A DNA stretch of 28,365 nucleotides. Origin: Deinococcus alpinitundrae. Its GTDB lineage: Bacteria > Deinococcota > Deinococci > Deinococcales > Deinococcaceae. Numbering within the stretch: position 1 is the first letter of the stretch; each line of letters starts with the position of its first letter. Positions 1 to 6,404 of this stretch are shown here, in pieces. The stretch covers positions 1 through 28,365 of the forward strand of contig NZ_WXZL01000035.1 of the NCBI RefSeq assembly GCF_009982895.1. Reading direction: 5' to 3'. The position numbers and the translations under genes were made by a program. The notes under the pieces were generated by a model. The model was not told the origin of the DNA. It saw only the letters and a list, made by a program, of their open reading frames with translations, and did not search any database.

Positions 1-118
1 GAGCGCTTGAGAAACGCGCTGAGATGGAACCCAGACGACCTCAAGGTGCTCTTCAGCCTGCTGATTACACCTTTTTCAGCGCTGGGAGCGGCTTGAACTA
101 AAGTTGTCGGGTACTGAG
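1..118 (+). mobile_element. Right end of an IS4-family insertion sequence, cut by the window edge
   Basis: Frame 1 reads the last 31 residues of the same transposase that is complete at 15700-16770, ending PFSALGAA with a stop at 94-96. The right terminal inverted repeat follows and ends at 118 (GTACTGAG), matching the end of the complete copy at 16792. Only the 3' end is visible; the rest lies to the left of the window. This is a third copy of the element, in the same orientation as the other two. The nine bases after the end (119-127) would be one half of the target duplication if the copy is intact. Confidence 0.85.
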
Positions 119-190
119 GCCTACCAAGACTTCGGTGCATGGTGCAGTGGCCTTGCCCATTCTAGTGAGACCGTTCGTGTTGGGGGCTGC

Positions 191-271
191 TCAGCGCTGT
201 TTGGGCTGGATGACGATCTCTAGGCCGAGGACGTCGAGGATGGCTGGCCAGTGGCTGAGGCACCTTGTCAC
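191..271 (-). pseudogene. C-terminal remnant resembling an XRE-family antitoxin
   Basis: The minus strand reads about 26 residues ending HWPAILDVLGLEIVIQPKQR and a TGA stop. The LDVLGLE..I.PK ending is typical of the C-terminus of XRE/HipB-like helix-turn-helix antitoxins. A stop lies just upstream in frame, so the helix-turn-helix itself is missing. No partner toxin is seen. This looks like a relic beside the IS end; the family call rests on a short tail and is tentative. Confidence 0.35.
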
Positions 272-344
272 TCGTGCCTAAGAGAAGTCGAGTGATACTC
301 GGACGCTCAATATTCAAGCGAGCAGATAAAATTACACTAAATAT

Positions 345-653
345 TTATTGAATCCCTTGTGTGAGATAATAAAGAAAGAAAAATATGACAATCATAGATA
401 CATAAAACCATATTACAAAGCTATCCTTCGCGAAGCTTTCTAATCGATAAGATACATTTAAACTACGCTTCAAGTATCTCCAAGAGCAATAGAAAAGAGA
501 TGATAATATAACGGTGAAAGCAAGCATAGAGAGGACATTTCCAAGGGTATATCGTGGGAAAATAATATCTAGTCTAGGCATTATAAACTTGACCGATAGC
601 CACATAATCATCACATTAGCAAGATAGGCAACTCCGAAATTCTCACTCATCAT
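345..653 (-). CDS. Small AT-rich predicted membrane protein, unknown function
   Basis: The 102-residue product starts MMSENFGVAY and has three or four hydrophobic stretches, at about residues 7-25, 38-57 and 78-98, so it is probably an inner-membrane protein. A GAGG ribosome binding site lies 10 nt before the first ATG at 653. The codons and the surrounding 300 bp are strikingly AT-rich compared with the rest of the window, which suggests recent transfer, perhaps with the neighbouring IS and antitoxin-like remnant. I do not recognise the family. A phage or toxin-antitoxin accessory role is possible but not shown. Confidence 0.55.
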   Translation of the reverse strand: MMSENFGVAYLANVMIMWLSVKFIMPRLDIIFPRYTLGNVLSMLAFTVILSSLFYCSWRYLKRSLNVSYRLESFAKDSFVIWFYVSMIVIFFFLYYLTQGIQ

Positions 654-690
654 AAAAGACAGACCTCTACAAGGTGACGAGAAGATATGC

Positions 691-807
691 TTGAACTACC
701 GATCCGAAATTAGTTTTTTATCGAGTGCGACCCCCGCTGAGCGCGATCTAGTCAGGGAGTATGCTTACGGTCAGCTGGGCCTGACGGTCGGCGGGTGGGC
801 GGCGTAG
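691..807 (+). other. Short open frame, possible C-terminal gene remnant
   Basis: An open frame of 38 codons from a TTG ends LVREYAYGQLGLTVGGWAA with a TAG at 805-807, directly before the hairpin at 820-857. The peptide looks protein-like but I cannot assign it, and no convincing start or ribosome binding site is seen. It may be the tail of a lost gene. Confidence 0.2.
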
Positions 808-819
808 ATCAACAAGAAA

Positions 820-857
820 AACAGCCCCTGTTCAGATTCGACCGAACGGGGGCTGTT
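820..857. terminator. Intrinsic terminator, probably bidirectional
   Basis: Arms AACAGCCCC (820-828) and GGGGCTGTT (849-857) pair, with an inner GTTC/GAAC pair. Read on the minus strand the stem is followed by a T-rich tract, so it fits termination of the SnoaL-like gene that ends at 905. Confidence 0.8.
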
Positions 858-904
858 CGCGTTTGATCCATAGGCCTCAGATGGTCGAGACTGTTTGGCA
901 ATAA

Positions 905-1339
905 TCAGCTTTGAGCCTGACCCATCGGAATCTCGACGCCTAGTTGCCTGAAGAGAAGCAGATTGTCCCACATGGCCCACGACTCGGCGATCTTGTCATC
1001 CTCGAAGCGGACGAAATAAGACATCACCACCTTGACTTCGTTCCCCGTCGGCTCAACGCCCATGTACGTCCCGGTGTGTTTGACATGGTGGGTAATCCGG
1101 TACGCCGCGTGATCGCCCTCGATGACCAAATGATCGATCCGCATGCGATGATCACTAAAGGCCTCAAGGAACCGTTGGGCCAGTTTGGCGTGACCATCAT
1201 GCCCCTTGATGTCACCCATAGTCTGGGTGTGCGAGACCCGGTGAGCATGCGATGAATCCTGAAATGCGTCGGTATTCCCCTCGTGCCACACTGCCTCGTT
1301 TTCCCGGCGGATGATGTTGCGCATGTGCTGGTGATCCAT
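905..1339 (-). CDS. SnoaL-like / ester cyclase family protein (NTF2 fold)
   Basis: The product has 144 residues. The start MDHQHMRN is chosen because GGAGGATC lies a few bases upstream; an upstream in-frame start at 1393 lacks such a site. The pattern of an N-terminal helix, a central DGHAKLAQRFLEAFSD segment, IEGDHAAYRITH and a C-terminal ESWAMWDNLLLFRQLG matches small SnoaL-like proteins, which fold as NTF2-type cones and often act as cyclases, isomerases or hydrolases. The MWD..LLFRQLG ending is typical of the ester cyclase group. The substrate cannot be told. It is monocistronic and ends before the strong hairpin at 820-857. Confidence 0.8.
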   Translation of the reverse strand: MDHQHMRNIIRRENEAVWHEGNTDAFQDSSHAHRVSHTQTMGDIKGHDGHAKLAQRFLEAFSDHRMRIDHLVIEGDHAAYRITHHVKHTGTYMGVEPTGNEVKVVMSYFVRFEDDKIAESWAMWDNLLLFRQLGVEIPMGQAQS

Positions 1340-1431
1340 AATGATCCTCCGACAGGCAGAAGCCAGACCGTCAGGAATACCCAAAATGGGCACGCAGTCA
1401 GTTGGCGTTATAGTGAGATTAGCACCATTGA

Positions 1432-1459
1432 TTGACTAGGCGAGCCCTTCCCTTATCCT
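1432..1459 (+). promoter_or_regulatory. Leaderless-type promoter for the 1466 gene
   Basis: TTGACT (1432-1437), a 16-nt spacer and TATCCT (1454-1459) are followed by only 6 nt before the ATG at 1466. The transcript would have almost no 5' leader. Confidence 0.6.
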
Positions 1460-1465
1460 CGGCCC

Positions 1466-1678
1466 ATGCCCCGCGCGCAGCTGATCGATGCGAAGACCGG
1501 CGAGCTCCTCGAAGACCTCGGGTGGTTCGGGACGGCCAGTCAAGCCCGCAGCGCCTGCGGCAGGCATGCCGACCGGCTGCTGTTCTGGGCGCGCAGTCCG
1601 GATGATCTGTGGGTCGCTGAGGAGGGAGACGAGGTCTACCAGGTCGAGGCAGATTTTCTGGAAGAGGCTACTTTCTGA
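1466..1678 (+). CDS. Small hypothetical protein, 70 residues
   Basis: The product begins MPRAQLIDAKTGELLEDLGW and is acidic, soluble and without a signal peptide. The promoter with a -10 box 6 nt before the ATG, and the absence of a ribosome binding site, support a leaderless start here. The sequence pattern (GTASQARSACGRHADRLLFWA, then acidic EEGDEVYQVEADFLEE) suggests a small alpha/beta protein, but I do not recognise a family. It converges with the membrane-protein gene that ends at 1680, leaving one base between the two stops. Confidence 0.6.
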   Translation: MPRAQLIDAKTGELLEDLGWFGTASQARSACGRHADRLLFWARSPDDLWVAEEGDEVYQVEADFLEEATF

Positions 1679-1679
1679 T

Positions 1680-1991
1680 TCAGGCTTGAATGATTGACTT
1701 TTCTGCGTTCTGGTTCTCGATCATGATGAACACAAGAGCACTGAGATTGAGAACAGCGATGAAGAGTGCTGTTTGCCAGTCGAGAATTTTCGAGACCATC
1801 AGGCCGACAGGGAACGCCAGGAAGATCGTCAGCACCCCCAGGTAAGGCAAGACGTAAGCCAGTGACCGGATGGCCGCCAAGAGGGCAGAAGAGGACCCTC
1901 GTGGAGAAACACGCGGCGCTGCCATCACGGAGAGGATTCTCTTCATGGGGACAGCATCGAAAACGACTGCTTCCGACGGATGAATCAACAT
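1680..1991 (-). CDS. Small two-helix membrane protein, unknown function
   Basis: The product has 103 residues from the ATG at 1991. Two strongly hydrophobic helices, about residues 42-64 (YVLPYLGVLTIFLAFPVGLM) and 73-90 (ALFIAVLNLSALVFIMI), are joined by a short loop containing DW. The 1991 start is preferred because a TAAGTT box lies 7 nt upstream, as at the other leaderless genes here. A GTG at 2039 and an ATG at 1946 (MKRILSVMA) are alternatives. No family is recognised. Confidence 0.55.
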   Translation of the reverse strand: MLIHPSEAVVFDAVPMKRILSVMAAPRVSPRGSSSALLAAIRSLAYVLPYLGVLTIFLAFPVGLMVSKILDWQTALFIAVLNLSALVFIMIENQNAEKSIIQA

Positions 1992-1998
1992 TGAACAA

Positions 1999-2024
1999 AA
2001 CTTAAAAATTAAGAGAACGGTCAA
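1999..2024 (-). promoter_or_regulatory. Candidate leaderless promoter for the 1991 gene
   Basis: On the minus strand, TTGACC (2024-2019) and TAAGTT (2004-1999) are separated by a short 14-nt spacer. The -10 box ends 7 nt before the ATG. The short spacer lowers confidence. Confidence 0.35.
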
Positions 2025-2048
2025 GCAGCCCTGCAACACATGAGAGAC

Positions 2049-2082
2049 GCCCCCGCTCCCGGCACTCGGCCAGGGCGGGGGC
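2049..2082. repeat. GC-rich hairpin
   Basis: GCCCCCGC (2049-2056) pairs with GCGGGGGC (2075-2082). It has no T-tract and lies between two divergent promoters. It could be a weak terminator relic or a structural element; its role is unknown. Confidence 0.35.
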
Positions 2083-2165
2083 TGCGACTTGCGGACGTGT
2101 GGAACCTTCGAATCTGGACGGTCATCAGCTTCTCTCAGCTTCTCCTCAGCTCACTCAAATTTACC

Positions 2166-2171
2166 TATACT
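2166..2171 (+). promoter_or_regulatory. -10 box of a leaderless promoter
   Basis: TATACT ends 6 nt before the GTG at 2178, and this fixes the start of the lipoprotein gene. No clear -35 box is seen. Confidence 0.55.
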
Positions 2172-2177
2172 CACCTT

Positions 2178-3113
2178 GTGAAGACCTTTATCCCGATTCT
2201 TGGCTTGAGCCTGCTTCTCGCTGCCTGCAGCACCCCCACCCCGCCGCCCACCACCGCCAGCATCAGCATCGATGGTCCAGCCACCCTCAAGATCGGTGAG
2301 GACAAGACCCTCACCGCCAGTGCGAAGAGCAACAGCGGAACCGTCCTCAGTGGCCATACCTTCACTTGGACGTCCAGTGCGCCGAGCATTGTGGCGGTCG
2401 ACGCCTCCGGCCAGCTGACGGTCAAGCGCCTGAGCGCCTCACCGGTAACACTGACGGCCACTGACGGCGGCAAGTCTGGCACCCTCAGTGTGACAACCTA
2501 CGGGCTGGAACTAACCATGGGCACGATCAACTATTTGCCGGGCACGACCGATGCGCGCATCGGCACTGCTGCGCTCGTGAAATTCAGGAGCCCAGGCAGC
2601 AGCATTCATGGAACGAACGCGGTCCAGCTCACTGGCCCGGCGGCACTGACCAGGTTCAAACTCAAAATCGGTCCTTTGGACACAAATGAGTACTCCACTT
2701 ACAACTATGACGCTGACGTCAAACCGGTCAACGGTTCATATACCGCAACAGCAACAATCGATGGTGTCACGTACACATCGAGCGCCACCCTGAACAGCAC
2801 TTCGGTGCTGGACGGTTTTCAGAATGGAAGTCTTCAATTTACGACCGCCAAGGACTTCAGGATCAGTGGGAAATTCGCCAGTGACGCGAAGTATTACCAG
2901 CTGGGCTTCTACACCGAGGCAGACCCAATTGAAGTTCGAATCAAGGAAGTTCTTCCGCTGCCCGCCGCCCTGACTTTAAGTATTGGCCTGCCGAAGGGGA
3001 CGTATAGCCCTGGCATCACGAGTTACACGCTGCTCCCAAGTGACTTCAGCGCTCTGACCCCTGACATCTTCAATCTGTCGATCACGACCCTGCCGGATAT
3101 CAACATCAACTAA
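2178..3113 (+). CDS. Secreted lipoprotein with a bacterial Ig-like (BIG2) domain
   Basis: The product has 311 residues from a GTG start. The N-terminus VKTFIPILGLSLLLAAC is a lipoprotein signal with lipobox LAAC, so the mature protein should be lipid-anchored. A proline/threonine linker follows. Residues of about 27-110 (SISIDGPATLKIGEDKTL ... FTWTSSAPSIVAVDASG ... VTLTATDGG) have the pattern of a BIG2 Ig-like repeat. The C-terminal 200 residues are beta-rich and unrecognised. The GTG is favoured over in-frame codons upstream because it begins exactly at the signal peptide and follows a TATACT box by 6 nt. It ends at a strong terminator. A cell-envelope surface or binding role is inferred only. 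Confidence 0.8.
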   Translation: MKTFIPILGLSLLLAACSTPTPPPTTASISIDGPATLKIGEDKTLTASAKSNSGTVLSGHTFTWTSSAPSIVAVDASGQLTVKRLSASPVTLTATDGGKSGTLSVTTYGLELTMGTINYLPGTTDARIGTAALVKFRSPGSSIHGTNAVQLTGPAALTRFKLKIGPLDTNEYSTYNYDADVKPVNGSYTATATIDGVTYTSSATLNSTSVLDGFQNGSLQFTTAKDFRISGKFASDAKYYQLGFYTEADPIEVRIKEVLPLPAALTLSIGLPKGTYSPGITSYTLLPSDFSALTPDIFNLSITTLPDININ

Positions 3114-3137
3114 TCCTCACTCGGTGAGGCTTGTTTA

Positions 3138-3195
3138 CAACAAAAAAAGCCCCCTGCACGATCGCCGAAGCGGGTGCAGGGGGCTTTTTTTGTTG
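3138..3195. terminator. Strong bidirectional terminator
   Basis: A perfect 22-bp inverted repeat (3138-3159 and 3174-3195) has GCCCCCTGCAC/GTGCAGGGGGC stems flanked by A7 and T7. It serves the convergent lipoprotein genes ending at 3113 and 3209. Confidence 0.95.
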
Positions 3196-3208
3196 CGGAC
3201 TTGTGGCG

Positions 3209-3613
3209 TTACCGGACCCACCCACCGAATGTCACGGGCGGCGCAACACGGATCAGCGGCACGAACTCACCGCCAACACTGGCCGCCACCTCCACCACGC
3301 CATCCGGTGGCAGCGGCGCGCGGACCGTTGCCAAATCAGCGGAGATCACCACGCCCGCGCTGCCCGCCAGCGCGGGGCTGTAGCTGCCGTTGGCGAGCCG
3401 CAGCCGCACCACGGCCAGCGGCACGCCGGAGCGCAGGGTGATGAGCGCTGAAGTGCCGTCGAGCGCCACCGTGACCAGGGCTGAGTCGGTGATGGCCGGG
3501 GCCGCAGGGGCGGGTGCGGGCGTCGGCACCGGCAGGTGGGTGTGCGTCTGCTGAGGCGCGCAGGACGAGAGCAGCAAGGCCAAAACGATTGCGGCGAGGA
3601 AATAGTTTTTCAT
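3209..3613 (-). CDS. Small lipoprotein, possibly of prophage origin
   Basis: The product has 134 residues. MKNYFLAAIVLALLLSSC is a lipoprotein signal with lipobox LSSC, followed by a proline/alanine linker (residues about 25-45) and a roughly 90-residue beta-rich domain ending PPVTFGGWVR. The start is chosen from the signal peptide; the codon overlaps the stop of the upstream reading frame as ATGA (3613-3610), which suggests translational coupling. The upstream remnant looks like the C-terminus of a phage or structural protein and the next block holds integrase remnants, so this may be a prophage-borne cargo or tail-associated gene. Function is unknown. Confidence 0.7.
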   Translation of the reverse strand: MKNYFLAAIVLALLLSSCAPQQTHTHLPVPTPAPAPAAPAITDSALVTVALDGTSALITLRSGVPLAVVRLRLANGSYSPALAGSAGVVISADLATVRAPLPPDGVVEVAASVGGEFVPLIRVAPPVTFGGWVR

Positions 3614-3726
3614 GGCAATCTCAAGTAAATCGGGCGCACGCCGCCACTGGCGCGGTAGAACGTCACCGACCCGGCATTGACTTGGCCCGGCTGGTTGTTT
3701 CCTTCGGAAGTCGGGACGATGTACGG
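3610..3726 (-). pseudogene. C-terminal remnant of a larger protein, coupled to the lipoprotein gene
   Basis: About 38 residues are readable, ending QVNAGSVTFYRASGGVRP and a TGA that overlaps the lipoprotein ATG by four bases. The VTFYR..GGVRPIYL ending resembles C-termini of phage structural or decoration proteins, but I cannot name it. The frame runs into a stop where the oppositely oriented integrase fragment begins, so the rest of the gene was lost in the rearrangement that made this junction. Confidence 0.45.
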
Positions 3727-3964
3727 CTATGACAATGCCCGCCGGGCCTGGCGTCAGGCCATCGCCCGTGCTGGCGTGCCAGTGATCCGGACCCACGATA
3801 TGCGCGTGACGTTCATCAGCCTGGCACTCAAGCGCGGCGTGAAGCCGGAGGTGGTGGCCCGGATGGTGGGGCACTCCTCGCCGCTGATCACGTTGCGCAT
3901 TTACCGCCAGGTGTTTGATGATGAGATTGAGGAAGCAGGGGAGATGGTGGCCAATCTTGTGTAG
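3695..3964 (+). pseudogene. C-terminal fragment of a tyrosine-recombinase integrase
   Basis: About 89 residues match the end of the phage integrase catalytic domain: LFPSEVGT, RAWRQAIARAG, the H-x-x-R box (HDMR), the GHSS box and the nucleophile tyrosine in RIYRQVF. The first catalytic arginine and the whole N-terminal half are absent. It reads toward the tRNA half-site 106 bp downstream, the usual place of an integrase gene beside its attachment site, so it is probably the integrase of the element to the left. The upstream junction lies near 3690-3720, where it meets the remnant on the other strand. Confidence 0.8.
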
Positions 3965-4069
3965 CGATTGTGTAGCGACATGGCCCTCCGAATAGCTTGA
4001 ACAAGCTCTGGCGCAAGCAGGAAAAATGCGAAGAAATCAGGAAAGATCATCAGAGGTTAGTGGAATTTT

Positions 4070-4118
4070 TCGCTTTACACGCGACGGGTCGGGGGTTCGA
4101 ATCCCTCACCGCCCACCA
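4070..4118 (+). tRNA. 3' half of tRNA-Val(UAC), a probable attachment site
   Basis: The bases from 4070 read as the 3' half of a tRNA: part of the anticodon stem, a TTTACAC loop with anticodon TAC, stem GCGAC, variable loop, T-arm GGGGG-TTCGAAT-CCCTC, acceptor ACCGCCC, discriminator A and encoded CCA (4116-4118). The 5' half is missing; the bases before 4070 do not form D or acceptor arms. This is what is left at the far end of an element integrated in a tRNA gene. Identity as valine rests on the loop position. Confidence 0.8.
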
Positions 4119-4120
4119 CA

Positions 4121-4147
4121 AGAAAGCCCGCCCAGCGCGGGCTTTCT
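4121..4147 (+). terminator. tRNA terminator
   Basis: Perfect 11-bp stem AGAAAGCCCGC (4121-4131) / GCGGGCTTTCT (4137-4147), three bases after the CCA, followed by a T-rich stretch. Confidence 0.8.
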
Positions 4148-4210
4148 CATTTCTGCTGGATGCGAAAACAAGCTCAGAATGCTCGTTTGGCGTAACCCGT
4201 GCGTAACAGC

Positions 4211-5107
4211 TCATGTCAGTATGTCGCTCAGGTTCAGCGCCCAGGCTTCGCGCTCACCGACGTACACCGTCCGGTACTGGCGCAGTGTGAAGGCGACGGA
4301 CGAGTGACCGAGCTGCTTGCTGACGACCTCTACTGGAATGCCTCGGCGTAGGCTCAGCGAGGCATGGGTGTGGCGCAAGCCGTGAATGGGCAGGGTCCGC
4401 ACGCCTGCCACACCGCAGATGCGCAGCATGTCGCGCTTCATATTGTTCGGCAGCAAAGTGCCGCCGTAGATATGGGTGAATACCCGGCCCGAATCCCGCC
4501 GCTTGTCTTCGAGCATGTCCCGCTGCTCAGCCTGGCGCTCGCGGTGCGCGGTCAGGAGTTGCATGATGTCTGGCGAGAGATGCTTGGTGCACTTGCTGCC
4601 CGCTGTCTTGGGGGCCGAGACGATCACGCGCCCGCCATCGTCGACCACCGTTTCGGTGACGCTGAGGGTGCTGGCCTTCCAGTTGATGTCCTGCCACCGT
4701 AGGACGCAGAGTTCGCCGCGCCGCATTCCGGTGCTGAGCGCGAACACGAACCATTCGCCCCGGTGGTTTGTCTGGGCAGCGGCGAGAAACAATGCAGCTT
4801 CTTCTGGCGTAAAGGCGGCCAGTTCACTTTCCTCACGGCGCTTGGGCGGGTTGGGCCGGATCAATTCGGCGACATTGCGGGTGACGAGTTCCAATTGGAA
4901 CGCCTCGCCAAGCGAGGTCAGCAGAGATTGGTGGCGCTGGCGCTGGCTGGACGCGCCGAGGTCGGAGGCGTTCAGGTGGTCGAAGAGCAAGCGGAGGTCG
5001 GCAGGGGAGAACTTTTGCAGCCACTTGTCACCGATCTTGGGAGTGATGTATCGCCGCAGGTGGCCGTCTTGAATCTGGTGTGTGTGGGCAGCGCGGGGGT
5101 TGATTCG
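4211..5107 (-). pseudogene. Tyrosine-recombinase integrase lacking its N-terminal arm
   Basis: The frame is open from 5107 to the stop at 4211, nearly 300 codons. The core-binding segment (ITPKIGDKWLQKFSPADLR) leads into a full catalytic domain: arginine in STGMRRGELC, lysine region near SAPKTAGSK, HGLRHTHASL, GHSS and tyrosine in LRQYRTVY. A stop at 5108-5110 closes the frame and no ATG or GTG with a ribosome binding site is found at the head; the first usable codon is a TTG at 4990. The N-terminal arm-binding domain is therefore missing, and the gene is probably inactive unless it starts at a weak codon. It ends 64 bp from the tRNA terminator, converging on the same half-site as the fragment at 3695-3964. 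Confidence 0.8.
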
Positions 5108-5250
5108 TCACCAATAGATCACGCTCTTTAGAACTCGGCCAGAAGGCATTCATCGTCTCGAAATAACCTTGATGGCCCCACCAACTGAGTTGTTAGGATG
5201 GGACCGCATCGTCCGCCCCCACTCTACTGCGCCTGTCTGGAGGACCAGTC

Positions 5251-5922
5251 ATGTCCCGTTTCCCCTTGCGCCTGTTGTTGTTGCCCGCCTTGGCCCTGGC
5301 TGCTCTCGGATTCAGGGAGCCGCCCGATCCGCTGCGTCCGTCAACCCCGGAAGACGGCGTGGGTCCACTCACCCGGCGCCGGTACTGGATCCAGATTGAG
5401 GACGCGGTCCGTTCCCCTGAGGAGGTTGCCGAGCATTGGCGCGAGCATCTTCCCGACCATGCACCCAAGTGGCTCTCCTGGTTCCGTGGTTTGGACCATC
5501 CCATACCCCCAGTGCAGCGCGGAGATCGTCTGTGGATTCGGATGCTCCTCATCCGCCGTGGACGTGTGGTCATCGAGCATGTGGACCTATTGGGGTTCCG
5601 TGTCCGCACACTACGGCTACACCCTGACGCAGGAACCTCCGACTTCCGGGTTTATCCGGGAGAGAAGCCTGGCCAGATGATTTTGCAGATCGAGTCTTTA
5701 CTGCGGACCAATTCGCAGTTCGATCGTCTGGCATATATCTTCGGCGTCCACGCAGCCCAGCGGCGCAATTGGGAGCTGACCCTGCTCAGCGTAGCGAAGT
5801 ACACGGGAGGAGAGATTATCAATCGGGGGCACGAATCTCTAGAGATGCCACAGCTCGCGCACTCCTTCTCAATGCCTGAGATACCCGTGGGGGTCAGCAC
5901 AGAGACCGCCGAGCACGATTAG
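5251..5922 (+). CDS. Exported protein of unknown function
   Basis: The product has 223 residues. The start MSRFPLRLLLLPALALAALG is preceded by GGAGGA about 6 nt upstream and forms a signal peptide or N-terminal anchor. The body is a compact alpha/beta pattern with WREHLPDHAPKWLSWFRGL, a strand-rich IRMLLIRRGRVVIEHVDLLGF centre, and a C-terminal FGVHAAQRRNWELTLLSVAKYTGG. The layout recalls small beta-grasp SRPBCC/DUF1990-like proteins, but I cannot confirm that. It stands alone; the integrase remnant ends in the opposite direction upstream and a hairpin follows at 5971. Confidence 0.7.
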   Translation: MSRFPLRLLLLPALALAALGFREPPDPLRPSTPEDGVGPLTRRRYWIQIEDAVRSPEEVAEHWREHLPDHAPKWLSWFRGLDHPIPPVQRGDRLWIRMLLIRRGRVVIEHVDLLGFRVRTLRLHPDAGTSDFRVYPGEKPGQMILQIESLLRTNSQFDRLAYIFGVHAAQRRNWELTLLSVAKYTGGEIINRGHESLEMPQLAHSFSMPEIPVGVSTETAEHD

Positions 5923-5970
5923 CTTCTTGGGCAGCATTTTGAAGATATGGCGCGTCAAGCGCGAGAAGCG

Positions 5971-6001
5971 CGGCCTAAGGAGCCAACACAATCTTAGGCC
6001 G
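5971..6001. terminator. Hairpin after the 5251 gene, possible terminator
   Basis: CGGCCTAAG (5971-5979) and CTTAGGCCG (5993-6001) form a perfect 9-bp stem. No T-tract follows, so factor-independent termination is doubtful. Confidence 0.4.
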
Positions 6002-6176
6002 GTAATCTCAGGCCCGCCCCTCGCAGCGCAGTCTGTACGCCGAACTCAGCATGCTGGAGACGCGCTGCATATGGTGACGAGTGCTGAGGTAGCGTTCAGG
6101 GCTGCTTTGGCCGGATGAAGGCCGATGAAGTTCAAGTGATCGGGAATGCCGTGGCGCGATTCTCTGTCGCTGCGTG
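6002..6176. other. Intergenic, no gene seen
   Basis: Short open frames occur on both strands but none has a convincing start or a recognisable product. One frame (reading SLYAELSMLETRCIW) looks like eroded coding sequence. Confidence 0.3.
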
Positions 6177-6197
6177 CTCAGTACCTGACAACTTTGG
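6177..6197 (+). repeat. Solo left terminal inverted repeat of the IS4-family element
   Basis: The 21 bases beginning CTCAGTACCTGACAACTT are identical to the left end of the complete IS at 15597-15617. After 6197 the similarity stops, and no transposase or right end is present nearby. It is either the stump of a deleted copy or the end of a related non-autonomous element. Confidence 0.8.
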
Positions 6198-6247
6198 CTG
6201 AGAGGGTGTTTTGGATATCAGAAAAGCTGTGTAGGAGGGGGACACAA

Positions 6248-6349
6248 ATGCCTGCCCAGCAACAACACCTTTCGGAAGAAAATATCTCATCGCAGCGAAG
6301 TATGAAGATGCATTATGAAATGCAACAGATGTACTCGAATGTATCTTGA
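6248..6349 (+). CDS. Possible 33-residue ORF upstream of the TetR gene
   Basis: ATG at 6248 follows AGGAGG (6233-6238) by 9 nt, an excellent ribosome binding site. The peptide starts MPAQQQHLSEENISS and is polar, without a signal or membrane segment. Its last codons cover the left arm of the palindrome at 6327. It could be a leader peptide for the regulator gene or a chance ORF; no family is recognised. Confidence 0.4.
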   Translation: MPAQQQHLSEENISSQRSMKMHYEMQQMYSNVS

Positions 6350-6359
6350 GAGTACATCT
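6327..6359. promoter_or_regulatory. Palindrome upstream of the TetR gene, candidate operator
   Basis: AGATGTACTC (6327-6336) and GAGTACATCT (6350-6359) are perfect 10-bp inverted repeats separated by 13 bp. The element ends 45 bp before the TetR start, a fitting place for autoregulation. Binding by this TetR protein is inference. Confidence 0.5.
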
Positions 6360-6404
6360 ACTTCCGGCTAAGGTTGGAAGCGAACACAACCCGAAGGTTT
6401 GATT

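Noticed and set aside
2040..2177. Upstream extension of the BIG2 lipoprotein
   Set aside because: The extension crosses a GC hairpin and a TATACT promoter box and would bury the signal peptide.
3614..3874. N-terminal extension of the small lipoprotein to 3874
   Set aside because: It would place 87 polar residues before the signal peptide and overlaps the integrase fragment on the other strand.
5436..5627. Alternative plus frames inside the exported protein gene
   Set aside because: No ribosome binding site or recognisable product; the 5251 frame has a signal peptide and a strong site.
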